Shown piece after piece: positions 24,301 to 37,900 of a stretch of DNA of 64,000 nt. A program made the position numbers and the translations under genes. This stretch comes from Brasenia schreberi (taxonomy: Eukaryota; Streptophyta; Magnoliopsida; Nymphaeales; Cabombaceae), in assembly GCA_036023115.1 (NCBI GenBank), contig JAYKKT010000046.1, positions 1,913,501 to 1,977,500 on the forward strand, written 5' to 3'. The notes beneath the pieces are model-generated. The model did no database searches and was not told the origin of the DNA. It saw only the letters and a program-made list of their open reading frames with translations. Position 1 is the stretch's first letter; every line of letters begins with the position of its first letter.

Positions 24301-25433
24301 TTGATCCCTTCGTTTCCCGGTAAGTAGGGGAACAGATTGAGAAGCTGCTGTCCCAGGTTCAGCTCTCCCATCAACCTTTTCTGCGCTTGAATCGCTTCTT
24401 CCTCTCCCAACAGCACCATCTTGCAGGAGACTGACGAAAAAAGGGTTGTGTTGCTTAGTTTTTCAATGATCGTTCTCTGGTTTTCAGGTTAAATAGGACG
24501 TGGAAGGGAAGCATCTTTAGGGACGACACGTCAATGACTCAATCCTATGATGTCACCTTAAAAGGTGTAGGTCTGTATAGAAGTGGGCAGACCGTTCTGC
24601 TCTTCTGACTTTCAAATAACCGAGCTGCCTGTAGGGCTGAGAAACCAACGCAAGTCTTTAGTATTTACTTTTGCTTATCTGATTCGGTACTTGGGTGTGC
24701 ATATCTCTCTCTCGTGTATATATATAGCGAGAGGATCTTAACTGCATAATGTCTTTTTAGTCCTCTTGATTTAAATAATTTTACATCTCTCTTATATATA
24801 TATATATAGAGAGAGAGAAAGAGAGTGTATTAGCTAGATAATGTCTTTTGATGCATATAAGCATTTTATTGTTGAGGATAAAAACTTAAATCATTTTACA
24901 TTTAATACACCAAAGTACAACTGTACACTTATTCAAATCTCTACCTACAACTTTTACTTATCTTTTCATATGAACATTTCATCTTTTCATTTTGAATAAA
25001 CATGACTGATTTAGCGTCAATCGAAATGTAGCAATTTTCTTCCTATATATATATATATGACATTTTAGCTGCATAATATCTTTTGATGCACACAAACTTC
25101 TCAATTGTTCAATATTTGAGATTGACAATAAAAATTTAAATCACTTTGTATTTAATATACTATTTACAAAGGTGCAATGATACATTTGATTCAAAAATAG
25201 AACAATGAAAATATATGTATGAACCAAAAGATATTATACAATAAGATGTCTATATATATATATATATAAAGAGAGAGAATTACCTCATTAAGATTCATGC
25301 TAGATGGGTCATGTCTATTCAAGGTGTTCGATAAAAAGGTGAAATATTCATATAAAAAAGATAAGTACAAGTTGTATTTTTTCGGAAAGAACGTTCAATA
25401 GTCTTGTTCAATGATCTCGATTAGAAAAAAAGA

Positions 25434-25474
<41 letters not shown>

Positions 25475-26126
25475 ATTTATTATGTAGTGTAGAGCATTTA
25501 TGGTGGGTAAAATTAAGCCCGGAGGTGTCATGGAAGTGGGTGACATGATTGGTGATGAGGTAGAAATTTATAAACAAATAATGGCTGTCTAATACTGAAT
25601 AATCAAACTTATGCTAGGCACATATACATCGGGGTATGTGGTGCATTAAATAGTGATTTAACTCAATTCACAGGGATAAATTGTTGATGGTGGAGGCTGT
25701 GGGAACCCATGTTGCCCCGCCCCTTCTTAAGAATAAGGAAGAGAAGAGAAGCTGAAAGATGAAGGAACAGCTCGGTCTAGCAATACAGCTTGGGCAGGTC
25801 ACATCACTACATTTTTTTGATGGGTCCCGCTCTGGAGGAATCAATTTTTGGACATGCAGCTGATTCAAACTCTATTTTATTAAGGGTGCGATCTCCACTG
25901 TGAGGGCAAAACAAATCTTTTTGCTGTAAAACAATCTTTTTATTTAAAAATATCTTGATATTTTGATAATTTTATCTTGTGATAGTTTTGAAATTTCACA
26001 AAACTGACCGAGGCAGAATGGACTCCACTGCCCGAGGCGTTGGCCTTCTAGTCGAGGTTCAGTTTTCCTACGACCTTTTATGGTCGTCCGTCGGCCTTTT
26101 TCTCTTGGCTCTTTCTGCCTTTCACC
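24301..26126. other. Intergenic DNA with CT/AT microsatellites
   Basis: Short GA/AT runs occur near 24790-24825 and 25250-25275, with (CT)n(AT)n at 25435-25475. Short frames do not resemble proteins. No gene is supported. Confidence 0.4.
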
Positions 26127-26283
26127 CTGTCTCAACTTGGGCCGACTATTGCCACCTTCTGTCGAGACCTACAATAGCCTGTCTTGACATGGGTTGACTA
26201 TTGTCGCCTTCTGCTAAGACCTGCAACAGCTTGTCTCGACTTATGCTGGCTATTTTCGCCTTCTGCCGAGACCTGTAATAGTC
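26127..26283. repeat. Three-unit tandem repeat of about 53 bp
   Basis: Each unit reads roughly CCTGTCTYGACWTGGG-, then TGACTATTGTCGCCTTCTG, then CCGAGACCTGYAATAG. Three diverged units follow one another. The array lies on the internal side of a probable minus-strand primer-binding site at 26352-26364. Confidence 0.7.
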
Positions 26284-26351
26284 AATCTTCTTTCTCTATT
26301 TTCTCTTTTTTTTTTAATTTGTAATGCGTACCTTTTTACAGTAACAAACTA

Positions 26352-26750
26352 GATTCTGATACCAATTATTGGCGTTTTTGGTCGATTCTCCGACGTCCTC
26401 AACGATTCTGTTCGACTCTCCGATGTCTTCTATATAAGCTCATTTAAGTTTTGCTTAGGTATGCAGCAACGGATTTTTTTTCTTTTTAGTAAACAAGTAC
26501 ATGTGATCTTGTGTTTTAAGGTTTCCTCACAATAGAATTTGCCTGCAAGGTATTTAAGTTTGTATTCATTGATTGTATGATCTCTGCTTTTAAAGAGCAT
26601 TGCCTGCTCCATGGCCTCTCGGAGGCTTTCCTTTTCTGGAGTTTTTATCTGGTTGAATATGGATAAGTACCATAACTGCCCGACGGTTTTGGTGATGACC
26701 ATTTCGACTTTCTTTCCCGCACACATAAGGGCTGAACGATCGGTCTAACC
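26352..26750 (-). mobile_element. Possible minus-strand LTR element: primer site and LTR
   Basis: The minus strand shows TGGTATCAGAATC (complement of 26352-26364), a good tRNA-Met type primer-binding site. Just upstream on that strand is a candidate LTR end, with a TATA-like CTTATATAGAAG (complement of 26432-26443). A 98-codon minus frame at 26430-26726 has no clear relatives. No matching second LTR was found, so this is a tentative, probably truncated element. Confidence 0.35.
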
Positions 26751-27412
26751 GTTTGTGTGCTGGGATAAGTGAGAAGGATCACTATTTCCTTACTTTAAGA
26801 CGAGATATTGCCTCAGGTTCAAGTTACGTACTCTCCTGTTTAACGATAGTTCCCAACCGTCTACACTCCTTGGAGAAGCACGCCAGATGTTGGCTGCCAA
26901 AGGACCTTTCTTGTTGCAAGGATCGAACCACAGTTGGATGTCAGCACCTTCGGCAATTCACCAGTACCCCTTATCCTATATATATATATATATACGTATA
27001 TATATGTATAAATATGATCATAAGGTTCACTCATTATTTATTGTGGAATAAGTATAATTTTAAAAATATAGAATTCTCGAAAATAGATGAAGCAAAATGA
27101 AGTTACACTAAGACAAGAGTGAACATCAATGAATGAACATGATCCTATCGCACACTCTATCTATCTATCTATATATGTATATAGAGAAAGAGAGTGTATG
27201 GTATATGTGAGCAATTAATCTCTAAAATATCCAAATACATCCCAACCATTTCAACTCAAAAATTGTGATTGGAATTAAAAAACTAAAAGTTGTTTTTTGA
27301 ATCAAGCATAATTATAACAAAATACAAGTACATTTTATATTTTAAATTCAATATCAACCATTCATCTTTCGAAAAAAATGAATAACATTATTAACATATA
27401 ACACTGCTAGCA

Positions 27413-27482
<70 letters not shown>

Positions 27483-27757
27483 GGAACCATATGCTGCTCT
27501 TGACATGGATACCAGTGGCTGTTCAAATATTTTGCTGTGAGACAAAAAAATAATAGATCTCTGCCATTGTTTACAATTTTCAGCATTCTTGGTCTGCGAG
27601 GCAAACAAACAACTTTTGATGTAATTCTTTTTCCCATTTAAAAAACATAAGTTTTCGTATAGGAATTGTAAATTGTGCTTAAAAAAGCAAGCAAGCAACT
27701 CTATTTGATTCGATAAACCGCATCTGATCCGATCCGATCCCTTTACACCCTCTAAAC
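26751..27757. other. SFD1 upstream region, with microsatellites
   Basis: AT-rich DNA with short AT runs near 26980-27010 and a long (AT)n at 27416-27482. The last 60 bases contain GATCCGATCCGATCCC. The SFD1 promoter must lie here, but no convincing TATA box was picked out. Confidence 0.4.
27416..27482. repeat. (AT)n microsatellite upstream of SFD1
   Basis: About 33 AT units, nearly perfect, about 390 bases before the likely SFD1 start codon. Confidence 0.97.
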
Positions 27758-27868
27758 TTGCAGCAAATAGCGTCGTCCCCTTCCGTGACGATAAAGCAAA
27801 TACCGAGATTGGCCCTCTCTTTTTTTCCGCGCTTCCTCACCGTCGCTGGCTTATCTCTCCTTCCTTCC

Positions 27869-30800
27869 ATGGCCGTCCCTTTCGAGCTCTCTTCTCGCCC
27901 TTCTCTCTCGAAATCTCTCTGCTTCAAGAGATGCGAGGGAAATAATCCAGCAGATACCGTGTTCGTCTTATCCGTTCCCTCGCCAAGTCAACCGTCGAGG
28001 ATCACCACTCATTGCTTCGCCGCCTCACAAGAACCAGAGCATCTATCGGAGCTGACTCCAGCTTTCGTAGACGTCAAGATGGTCCGGAAAGATCGCCGGA
28101 AGATAGTGAAGGTGGCATGGGAGAAACTGGTTCGGTGGTCTCGCTCATGGAGGTCCATGAACGCCAAGGCTAAGACTGACGTCCTCGAGCAAACCAAGAA
28201 GGTGACCAAGTTCATAGGAACCCAGTTACTAATTTCGTTTTTCTTCAAGGTTAGGCGTAAAATATGGCTAGTTCCTTTTGTGGAGAGTTTTCCATTTTCA
28301 CTCCAGTTGATTTCATGTTTTCAGTGTATGCATAGGTTTCAGTTTTACCGTTCTTTAATGGAAATATTTGAACCAGAAGGACTTCGTTTTATTCTTTTTG
28401 CTGTTTCTCTCATTTGGTTTTGTTACGCTAACTCACTGAAGCAATGTGGTGTTTCTGCATTGCAAGGTGAACTTTTTTTGTTTGTTGTCCTAATCATGGT
28501 TCTCCTCAACTATATATGTACATTAAATCGATTTTGTTGGATATACACATGTACAGTGTCTATATTATTTATCAGACCAAGAAAATTTATGCAGTTCGAG
28601 GCAAGAAAGTGAGAAACGCAAACTACACGATGCTATTAAAAGTTTTATGAAGGGAAACTGGTACTTTCAATGGCCTTCCCCAAATGCCAGAGCTGATAGG
28701 CAGTCAGGCGCCACAAAGGTGGAGTTAATGCTGTTCTAATGTTCAAGAAACTTTGATTGCTTCTGTTATGTGTGATGAGGCGAATGAGTTTGGTTGAGGG
28801 AATCTTCAACATGGGATTACTAGAATCATTTGACGAAGAAGAAAAATAATTCATGAACCTATTTCCTTCTTGTTTTGCGTATTCCTTGGCATTTTATGTT
28901 TGACATATTCTTTTCAAGTAGGGTACTCCTTGAGTTACACATGTAGATTGTTGTTTTCGAAGAGGACACTTCTTTTGTTACACATGTAGATTGTATAATC
29001 TTCAACATGCTGGCTTAAATTGTTGTTTTGTTGTTCTATCTCCCTTACGATAAACTTATCAACTGCACACTCTGTAGCATTTCGGAAGAGCGTTCAAATT
29101 CTTATTTCATGCTTAAAACATCCTTGGAACTTTAGGTTGCTGTACTTGGAGGAGGATCTTTTGGTACCGCACTGGCAGCTCTTCTTGCCAACAATAAGGC
29201 TGAAATGGAGGTCACCATGCTTGTAAGAGATGCCTATGTTTGTCAATCAATCAATGAAGAACACTGTAATAGGTTAGCGTTATATCCATATCCCTTCTTA
29301 CTTAATTAAACTGAAGCTTCTTATTTTTGTTGTTCATATCTCAGAACATCATCCTCTGAATCAAAACATGTATCCAAAAGGAGGAGCCTCATTTATTTCT
29401 TTTGGCAGTTATTATGTAGTTTTGGCTAAAAAAGGCGTTTGGGTAAAAAGAGAATAAGTTTCAGCAATTATTGGATGTAGTCATGCCTGTTATGTCTTAT
29501 TTACGGAGACCTAAGTGTCATTAATTTCTCTTGGCAATTGGCATGTACTGTGTTTTTGGCTAAACAATCAAATTTTAGGGTGTTTACTGATGCATAACTT
29601 TGTTTCCTCTTCTCTGTCCCTTTCCCATTCTCTTGAGTTGCAGCTTGTCCTTTCTGGTATAGGGTGTCCTGTAATGGATTCAGTGATTTTTCAGATTTGT
29701 TTCTTGTAATTTATGGTGACGCTTTAATTGGATCATTTGTCTTGCAGTAACTACTTATCAGACTACAAGCTTCCGGACAATATCAATGCAACGACAGAAG
29801 CAAAGGATGCTTTGCTAGGAGCTAATTTCTGCATACATGCCATTCCTGTCCAGGTAATTTCAAATACAAGTTCTCCTTCCCTTCTTAGATGGTAACATCT
29901 ACTCTAGATGATCAGGAGTTGGTCTTTTCTCCAGTTGATATCTGGTTTAACAATGGTGCCTTTTAATCATGTTGCAGTTCAGTTCGTCATTTTTGAGTGG
30001 CATTGCAGAGTTTGTTGATCCAAAGATGCCAATAATATCAGTGAGTAAGGGATTAGAGCTTAATTCATTGAGAATGATGTCTCAAATAATTCCACAGGCT
30101 CTGCGCAATCCTAGTCAACCTGTTATCGTGTTGTCTGGGCCATCTTTTGCATTGGAGCTAATGAGAAAATTGCCAACAGGTTGACTACCTTCTTTGTACT
30201 GTTACCGTAAAGTGTCGATACAATTTCCACCAGTAAAATATTAAGTGCACTGTGGCATGATTACAATGTAGAAGTGTTGCATTTGCGTTGTTGGATCTGA
30301 CAACCAAATTATCATGCAGGTTTTCAGGAGTATATTTCGTAATTAATGGGTTTTGGCAACTCTTGGAACTCTCCTAGTTGATGGTCAAAAGTTGCTGAGA
30401 ACATGGTTCTTATACTTGGTTTCAATTCTGCAGCAATGGTGGTGGCTTCAAAAGACAAGAAGTTGGCAAGAGCTGCTCAACAGCTTTTATCATCTCAGTT
30501 TGTGAGGATCAACTCATCAAGGTATTTGTCATGCCATTGGTTTTAAACCCACTAGAAGATGGGGTTAATAGGATGCAACTTTGGTCCTCTAGATTGTTGA
30601 AGCTCAAGAAGAAATCACACATGTGCGCACCCACACCCACATGCATGCATGCACACACTTACATATGTGTGTGTGTCGCTATCACTCAGATCACATTAGT
30701 TTTGGGCCTTACTAGTCAGATCACATTGGCATTGGGCCTTATTTTTTAGTTAGGAACTTAGATTCTGAATCTCCTTAATGAAATCACTGGATCACTACTA

Positions 30801-33271
30801 TGACTTTCCTGACTCTACTTAGCAGCGCCTGCTCCTCAAGGCAGCAGTTTCTGCAACTCAATCAAGTTATGGATCACTTTTCATCTCTCCCTCGCTCTCT
30901 CACACACACATGAATATATGTATATATATATATATATATATATTGCATTTTTAGCTAGTGCACTTGGTGTTATTTCAGTATTCCTATATTCATAATGTCC
31001 TTGTTTCTGAGCTATTGCATGATTAGAATCATACATGGATTTCATTATGTGGTAATAGTTGGGTCTTCTAAGTTAAAAATAAAACAGGAGTGTGTGTCCA
31101 CCTGTTGAATTCATTTTTATGCTTTTGATGTTCTGCATAGAAGTGCATAACCTATAACCTTTTTTTGTCAGTGATGTTACAGGAGTAGAGATCGCCGGTG
31201 CACTTAAGAATGTACTAGCTATAGCTGCAGGGATTGTCGAGGGAATGAATTTGGGAAATAATTGTATGGCAGCCCTTGTTGCCCAAGGTTGCTCAGAGAT
31301 AAGATGGCTTGCAACCAAGGTATGCTACCCATATTATAAATTATTCATAATTAATATACTTATTACTGAGTTTAGTTATTCATATCAAATTACTAAAGTT
31401 GTTAAGGGGGGTTCATTGCTCATTTTAATCAAGTTTCAGATTATAACAACAGCTTACAGTTGCATCTTGTACCTTGTATTATATAGCCTTGTCCTTCATG
31501 ACTCTTGTTGCCAAAAGGTACATGCTATTCATTGGACGTGTGGAAGTTTAAGAGATTGTTGAGCGATGTATTCACTATTTCAATCACATATTGGTTATAT
31601 CTTGGCAAATCTTGCTAGCGGCATTTCTGTCATGAGCTTTTATTTAAAGTGGTAGCTCCACCGAACTTTCATATTGGCTTGCACATATCTTCATTTTTGT
31701 GTTTTCCAAAATTCAGAACCAACTTTTTTCGCTCTTTATTTTAACATATGTTTTATTAACAGAGGAGGTGTTGTACTTGTATCTGCTCGCATGTGTTTTT
31801 CTCTAATTGATTTTAGTATTGTTGTTCCAGTGACTGGAAACCATTTCTTTAAAAATTTGATGGTCCATTTGTGCCTATATCTTGACAATCTTTGTGCTTC
31901 ATTCTTATAAGAACGCCTAGTAATGTGGTGTTAAAGCAGAGAACTAATGCAAGATAAATTCCAATTCTGAATTATGTCTTCTCATTGTCCGTGTGAATGC
32001 AGATGGGTGCGAAGTCCACAACTCTCTCTGGGTTATCTGGAACTGGAGATATTATGCTGACTTGCTTTGTTAATCTATCAAGAAATAGAACTGTTGGAGT
32101 GCGTCTTGGGTCTGGGGAGAAGCTTGATGATATCCTAAGCTCGATGACTCAGGTACTGGGTGAACTAAACGTCTACATCAGACACTTCTAATAGGGTGCT
32201 GCATCTGTGTGGCTGACGCTGGGGTTTCTGATGTCTGATTGGGTGCTGACTAATTTAATTATTTCTTAACTAATATTTCAACTTAGTGATAATGTAGTAC
32301 TATATCACGTAAAACGTCAAAGAACATTGACTGATTATTACATTATTATTGAAGAATGACTGATGAAAACTGTCCTTTAGTTCTATGAAATATGTATTAT
32401 ACTTAATATATCTCCTTGTCCCCTGCATCCACTGAAATTGCTGCATCTCACACCAGTATCCAGAAATCCATCTGTCACCCTTGTCATGACATAGCTAGAG
32501 ATTGCTCGTTTGATTTCTTCTAGATCATTTATCAACCTTAATTGTCTGTAGGTAGCTGAAGGTGTTTCAACTGCTGGGGCAGTTATAGCTTTAGCACAGA
32601 AATACAAAGTAAAGATGCCAGTATTGACAGCAGTTGCTCGCATTCTCGACAATGAGCTGACACCAAAGAAGGCTGTTTTAGAATTGATGAGCCTTCCTCA
32701 GGTGAGTAGCATTCTCCTTTATGTTTCTTGGTGATGGAAATTGATTCTCCTTTCGTCATATTTAATCCAACATTCACAGAGTTTCGCCCTTGCATGTTTG
32801 TTTGCTGTCTTATATAGTTTTTATAATCCTCTAATAAATCATTGTCGAGCTACATAAAATCCATATTTCTGCAGATTCATGTTGTGCTTGTTTCAAAGTT
32901 GGAATTTAAGCTTCTATCTGAAATCTTAGTTGAAGTATGATAGCAAGCATATATTTGAAAACTTAATTAAAGTGCGCTAATCTTTTTCACCTCTTCTGTT
33001 TCATTCAGCTAAATATTCTCACATATTCTTTATATGATGTTGAGCTCATTTGTTTTATGTTGGCTGATGTGGAGCTTTACTTATTGATCTTGAATGTCAA
33101 TCTTCCTCTTCTGTTTACATCCACGATCATATTGATGTGTACGAACAATTCTTAATTGGAAAAAAACTATTTTCTATTATATGAGAGATTTTTTGGCTTA
33201 ATAATCTTGAAAAATTGACTGCAGAATCTGTTTGTCATGTATGATTTGAATTCCAGGTTGAAGAAGTCTAG
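27869..33271 (+). CDS. SFD1: Plastid NAD-dependent glycerol-3-phosphate dehydrogenase (SFD1/GLY1)
   Basis: Nine coding exons: 27869-28201, 29136-29272, 29748-29853, 29978-30179, 30434-30521, 31172-31319, 32003-32152, 32552-32701 and 33257-33271. All use GT-AG, and they join without a break to 442 residues. The enzyme reduces dihydroxyacetone phosphate to glycerol-3-phosphate in the plastid stroma, feeding plastid glycerolipid synthesis. In Arabidopsis its loss impairs plastid lipids and systemic acquired resistance. Visible motifs: Ser-rich basic N-terminus like a transit peptide; [15 protein letters not shown]-binding GGGSFGTA at 116-123; FCIHAIPVQ at 184-192; SKGLE at 215-219; GALKNV with the probable catalytic Lys301; TGDIMLTC from 352; ending VEEV. 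ATG 27869 has a better context (CCATGGCC) than the in-frame ATG at 27758, which would add 37 residues. The last exon has only four codons. Confidence 0.95.
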
Positions 33272-33622
33272 TCTCGAGCTGAAAGCTGAATGCAGTGGGA
33301 ATTTTGTGAAGTCCCTCTATCTTGACATGCAATAACTTTTGTGTAACATTGAGCTGAAAAAAATGCTGAAAGTTGAAATGGAATGTGAATAGGCCTAGGA
33401 TTAATTCTTTAAATTGTTTCTTGCTGTATTTCAATAGCGAGGTTCTTGCCAAGAAAATGGTGTTAGATGAGTATTTTATACTATCGATTTGATACTGATT
33501 CCAACGGTGGCCTACTGCCTGACTTCCAGGTGTTGAAGTTCATTCTTTATTGCCACCGATTTTATCTGGGTTGTATGCCACCTAGCCCAACCTCTCTTTT
33601 ATCTGGGTTTTGGAACTATATA

Positions 33623-33673
<51 letters not shown>

Positions 33674-34651
33674 CTATACAACAAAGTCATTGGAGCACAT
33701 CCAGTAATAAGGATTCACATCATTAAAGTGGGGCTGTCCGTGTGATTCATCATCTCTTAAGTCATCTTGAAGTCTCTAAATACGGGTGGATCATGTGAGA
33801 GAGAGACAACAATCTTGAATTACAACAATATAGGACCAAGATAGGGAGAAGGCACTGTAATCATGACATTTATTCGTATATGAATTTGGTTATTCGGTTC
33901 ATTCAGTTTTGGGCCTTCAAATGCAAACCGAATCGATAAACTGAATTTCATGAAATTATAAATTGAAACTGAAGTCATTTTCAATAGAACCAAATGGAAT
34001 CAGAAATTTTGGTCCGGTTTAATTCGATCAATCGGTTATCACGGAATAAAGCTCACCCGGAAGAAGCCTTAGTTGTATGTTAAGTTTTCTTAGTTTTATT
34101 TAATGCCTTGTGAAAACTTAGAAAGATCGTTCGCATGGAACGAGTTGTCTCAGATATTTGGGACATGAATTTCGTGGAAGTCACAGCTGCTTGGCTGTTC
34201 CAAAGCTTCTTGTTCAAGTCCAAACTGACCTCTAAACCCAAAGCTTGCATATAAAAAGATCTAATCCTATTTGAGCATTTAAGATCTAAAATTCAGATCT
34301 ATTTACTTTAGAGGCAAGTTTCAGTTTGGGTTACATAACCGATTGGATTTAGGACTTCAGTGGATGGTGGAGAGGTCAACATATCTATTCTTGTGATTCA
34401 TTGAGATTTTCAACAGAGTTGAATTTGACACGACGCATTATTATCCAGCTCCAAGTAATTTTTTTAAAATTTGAAGCATTTGGATTAAATTATGGCTGGG
34501 TCTATTCAAACTCGTTTCCATAACCGGCTACACTGATCAAAATGGACTGCTTCAGTTAAGGCTGGGCCATGTATCCTTTTCACATGAACGTCAGTTGATC
34601 CTACCCACATACGATGGATTTGGTGGATCACGAGCATAACGAGATCCAGAA
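33272..34651. other. SFD1 3' UTR and spacer, no gene seen
   Basis: The first few hundred bases are probably SFD1 3' UTR. A compound (AT)n(GT)n microsatellite occupies 33620-33671. Beyond it, nothing resembling a gene or known repeat was recognised. Confidence 0.5.
33620..33671. repeat. (AT)n(GT)n compound microsatellite
   Basis: About 22 bases of AT repeat pass directly into about 30 bases of GT repeat. Confidence 0.95.
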
Positions 34652-34882
34652 CTACACAAAATCATATGAATCAAATCCAGGTTCCAACCCGAATTCTTCA
34701 GAGTTTGGGTCGACCATTGCGTTGAGAATTACCCGGCCACGGTCACCCGACCCGTTTCGTTTGGGTACGGCAGATTGAGCCGGTTCGGTCCCGACCCCAT
34801 TGCTGGGTGACACGTCGACCTTGGGGTTCGATTCGATATATTCTTTCAAAGCCGTCAAGTAACGGAAACGAATTTTTAACAA
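34652..34882 (-). CDS. Unrecognised small open frame, possibly an exon (uncertain)
   Basis: A 76-codon minus-strand frame in a GC-richer island. It reads like protein (LTALKEYIESNPKVDVS, then an acidic Glu/Asp-rich end) rather than low complexity, but no family comes to mind. It starts about 60 bases from a CT-rich leader-like stretch on the plus strand at 34927-34945, so the gap could be a two-way promoter. It could also be chance or a gene relic. Confidence 0.2.
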   Translation of the reverse strand: MLKIRFRYLTALKEYIESNPKVDVSPSNGVGTEPAQSAVPKRNGSGDRGRVILNAMVDPNSEEFGLEPGFDSYDFV

Positions 34883-34926
34883 GGAACGAAATTTCCCGCC
34901 GAAGCGCTAGCTAGGGGCGAACGTTC

Positions 34927-37900
34927 TCTCTCTCTCTCTCGTGAACCACCGTCTCGTCGTTGTTCTGCTAATTTTCTCTTTCTTTTCTGTTCTTCGTTCT
35001 TGTTCCTTGAGAAAATGGTGTTATTTTTATGAACTTTTTGCATGCTTGTCTCGTGGCGTCTTCTTCGTCCTCCGCGATAGATTCCTAAACCAGGTTTCTT
35101 GCAATTGGCCGTTGTTAGGAAGAGGGACCATTATCGGTGTTCCTCTTCTCCCAGATCGTGGAGATCCAACAGAGAATCGCGTCTTCGGTGGGATCGGTCA
35201 TCCAGATGTAAGAGATGGAGGTTATTGTGATCTATTAATATTTGTTCTAGAAAAGAAAGATTTGCGTGTTTTCTGTGGTGACAAGTCTGCAATCTGTTTT
35301 ATTGCTAAACGGGCAACCGTTTTAGTTTAGGGTTTCACTTTCGTTGTTGATTCCTAATAATTATTTCTGTTCTTTTGGGTCTCGGATGCGTGCACATAGA
35401 ACGTTAAACAGAATTCCCAGCCAAGCCCTAAGCGGAGTCATTCAAGAAGGTGACCACTCTCTCCCCCGACCAATTGGTAAATTCCTTGATCTTCGGAGTG
35501 TTGCTGGTTGCCTTGGAAGCCCAAGCAAGAGCAAGTGGGAAAGGTGATGAAAAGCAGCAGAGTTGGAACCCAGACGTTCTTCTCCCCTTCTCTTTGTGCT
35601 CTTTTTTCTCTCTATTTCAACAGCGACTATGTGATCGTCTCTTTTACAACAAACTTCACTTCTGCAACTGAATCAAGTTTTCCTTTTGCCTTAATTGATG
35701 GTCGGCAAGCGTTCTACTCAGGGCTTGCCTTTTTGAAATTATTTCCCTACGTCTTTCTAGGTTTCAGACTTTTAAGAATGATATGCACTTGCCCTCTATG
35801 AATTACAGTGGAGCTTTTATGTTTTATAAGCTTTATGTTAATTACAGATTTTCTGATACAAGGTTCTATTTTCAATCATGTTTGTTTATCCTTAAAGTTC
35901 ATACAGTTAAAACTAATTTTCAGGCCTCTCGTTCCCGTTGCAGATCAAATTTGGTAGAATATTGCAATGGATGGGTGGATCCAGGTGCAAAGTGACTGCG
36001 GTAAGTACTATAGATGTTTCAGCTTCTTGTATATTGATTCTTTATCATCAAATGTCATCCTCTTCTGTTTCTAGAAAATGTGCTCATGTGTGCTTGTTCG
36101 TGTTGACATTTATGTTATGCTGTTTATGCTGCATATATTTCACCGTTTAGGAGCAAAGAAAACATGTTGCTTCATGGTGTTATTTTTTTTTCAACATTAA
36201 GGGCCTTCAATTCATGTATAAATTTCCTTTTGAAAGCTTTTATGGTTATGCTAGGTTGTAACAAGTCTGTTTCTGTTATGCCTGGTTCATTTCTGTAATG
36301 TTTTAATTTTTTGTCGTAGATCTATGCTTTCATCCAAAGTGGTTCCTATTATTTCCTGCTAGTGTTTTTTTTATGATAAAAAGCAATTTTCCTGTTTGTT
36401 TACTGCCTTTTCAGTTAAAATGGAGAACCAAGGCATGTTTGCAAGAGACATTTTAACTAGGATTTTCAGTCTCTTAGTGTGTAAATCTAATGTGCATTTC
36501 TGAATCTTGTCTAGAATCTCATAGATGATATGGTTTGTATATATTTACTCATAAACCGTCTTATATTGGTACAAATTAAACTTGGAAGCGGAGAAGATAT
36601 GAAACGCTTAGAGTGGCAGATAATCACAACTGGTTTAATCAATCAGTTGGGATGCATTGTTCTCCTCTTACCTTTATGTCTTTCGAGAAAGAGGGAAGAA
36701 CAGTCTCCTTTCATCAGTCATTAATATGTTGCCATCTGTTGGATTTCCATCATGAAATGAGCTTTTAAATTTTCCGAATGAAATGGTTGCTTCTGATGGA
36801 GGAAGTCATATGATGGCCAGGCATTGAGTTTTAGTGTTGGTTTCAGTATGTCCATGTTGTAAGTAAAGTATCAGAATTGTCCATGATACAATGCAGTCAA
36901 TACTTATCATAACCTATCAGCTGTCTTGTAAATATTTTTTAGAAAACTTGAAAAAACAAAAAAAGGAAAAAATAGAGAAAATCAAGAAAGATTCTAAATG
37001 ATTGTGAAGAATCAAATTAAGTGAGAGAAACATTGCCATTGTATCAAAATAATAGCGCATCATGATTTAATAAGTTAACAATGTAGAAACCAAATTAACT
37101 AATAATAATCATAATATTAACAAACAAATAAACATTAACTAATTCAAAATTAAGGGTAATCTAACCATAGGTTCATTACCAAATCAAAACAAACAAGTCA
37201 AGTTCTTAAATATCAAAAATTATATACATCAAATGCAACAAAAAGTTTGAAAAAATAAAAAAAACAGCACTATTAAATACAATGAAAATTTTGAGGAAAC
37301 ATGAACAAATCACCACAAGGCGGAAAAAATTTCAAACCATTATAAAACCAGTAAAACCTCCTCCTACAAGATGGCGGTGAGATGAAGGAAAATAACAATG
37401 CATACATAAAATGCAATAACATGTTAAAAAGTAAAGAAAACAAAATTTTCTACCTCAAAAGGTAAATAAATTGCCGTCACAAGGCTGAAAAGGATTCATT
37501 TCACCAAAATATTAGAATCTCCCTCTAAACGAGCACAGATATGAGTGAGTTGAAGCAAAAAGGGCCTCTTAAGGTCCTGCTTGCCCAAAAACTGCATTTA
37601 GGTCCCATGATGGGGATCGTATGGTACAATACATTCCTGCATCATGGGATACAGGCAGATACACCTAACAGGGCTGATACAACCCATGTATCGTGTCAAT
37701 TTCTCCATCGAATGTGATGTGTATCAATCCATATTGTTATTTGTGGACCTATACTTACAACACAGGTATATATAGTTAAATTCATTTAGCTCTGCTCAAG
37801 CGTCTCACACCTTAAGTGCTTAAGGACAGCTTTAGTGGATTTAGCAGTACAGTAGCATAGAAATAGAACAATTATAAGTCGATAACTAGTCCTGAAAAGT

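Noticed and set aside
28202..28612. Continuation of the SFD1 first exon as a 284-codon frame
   Set aside because: The GT donor after 28201 and the conserved continuation [10 protein letters not shown] at 29136 show this is intron 1.
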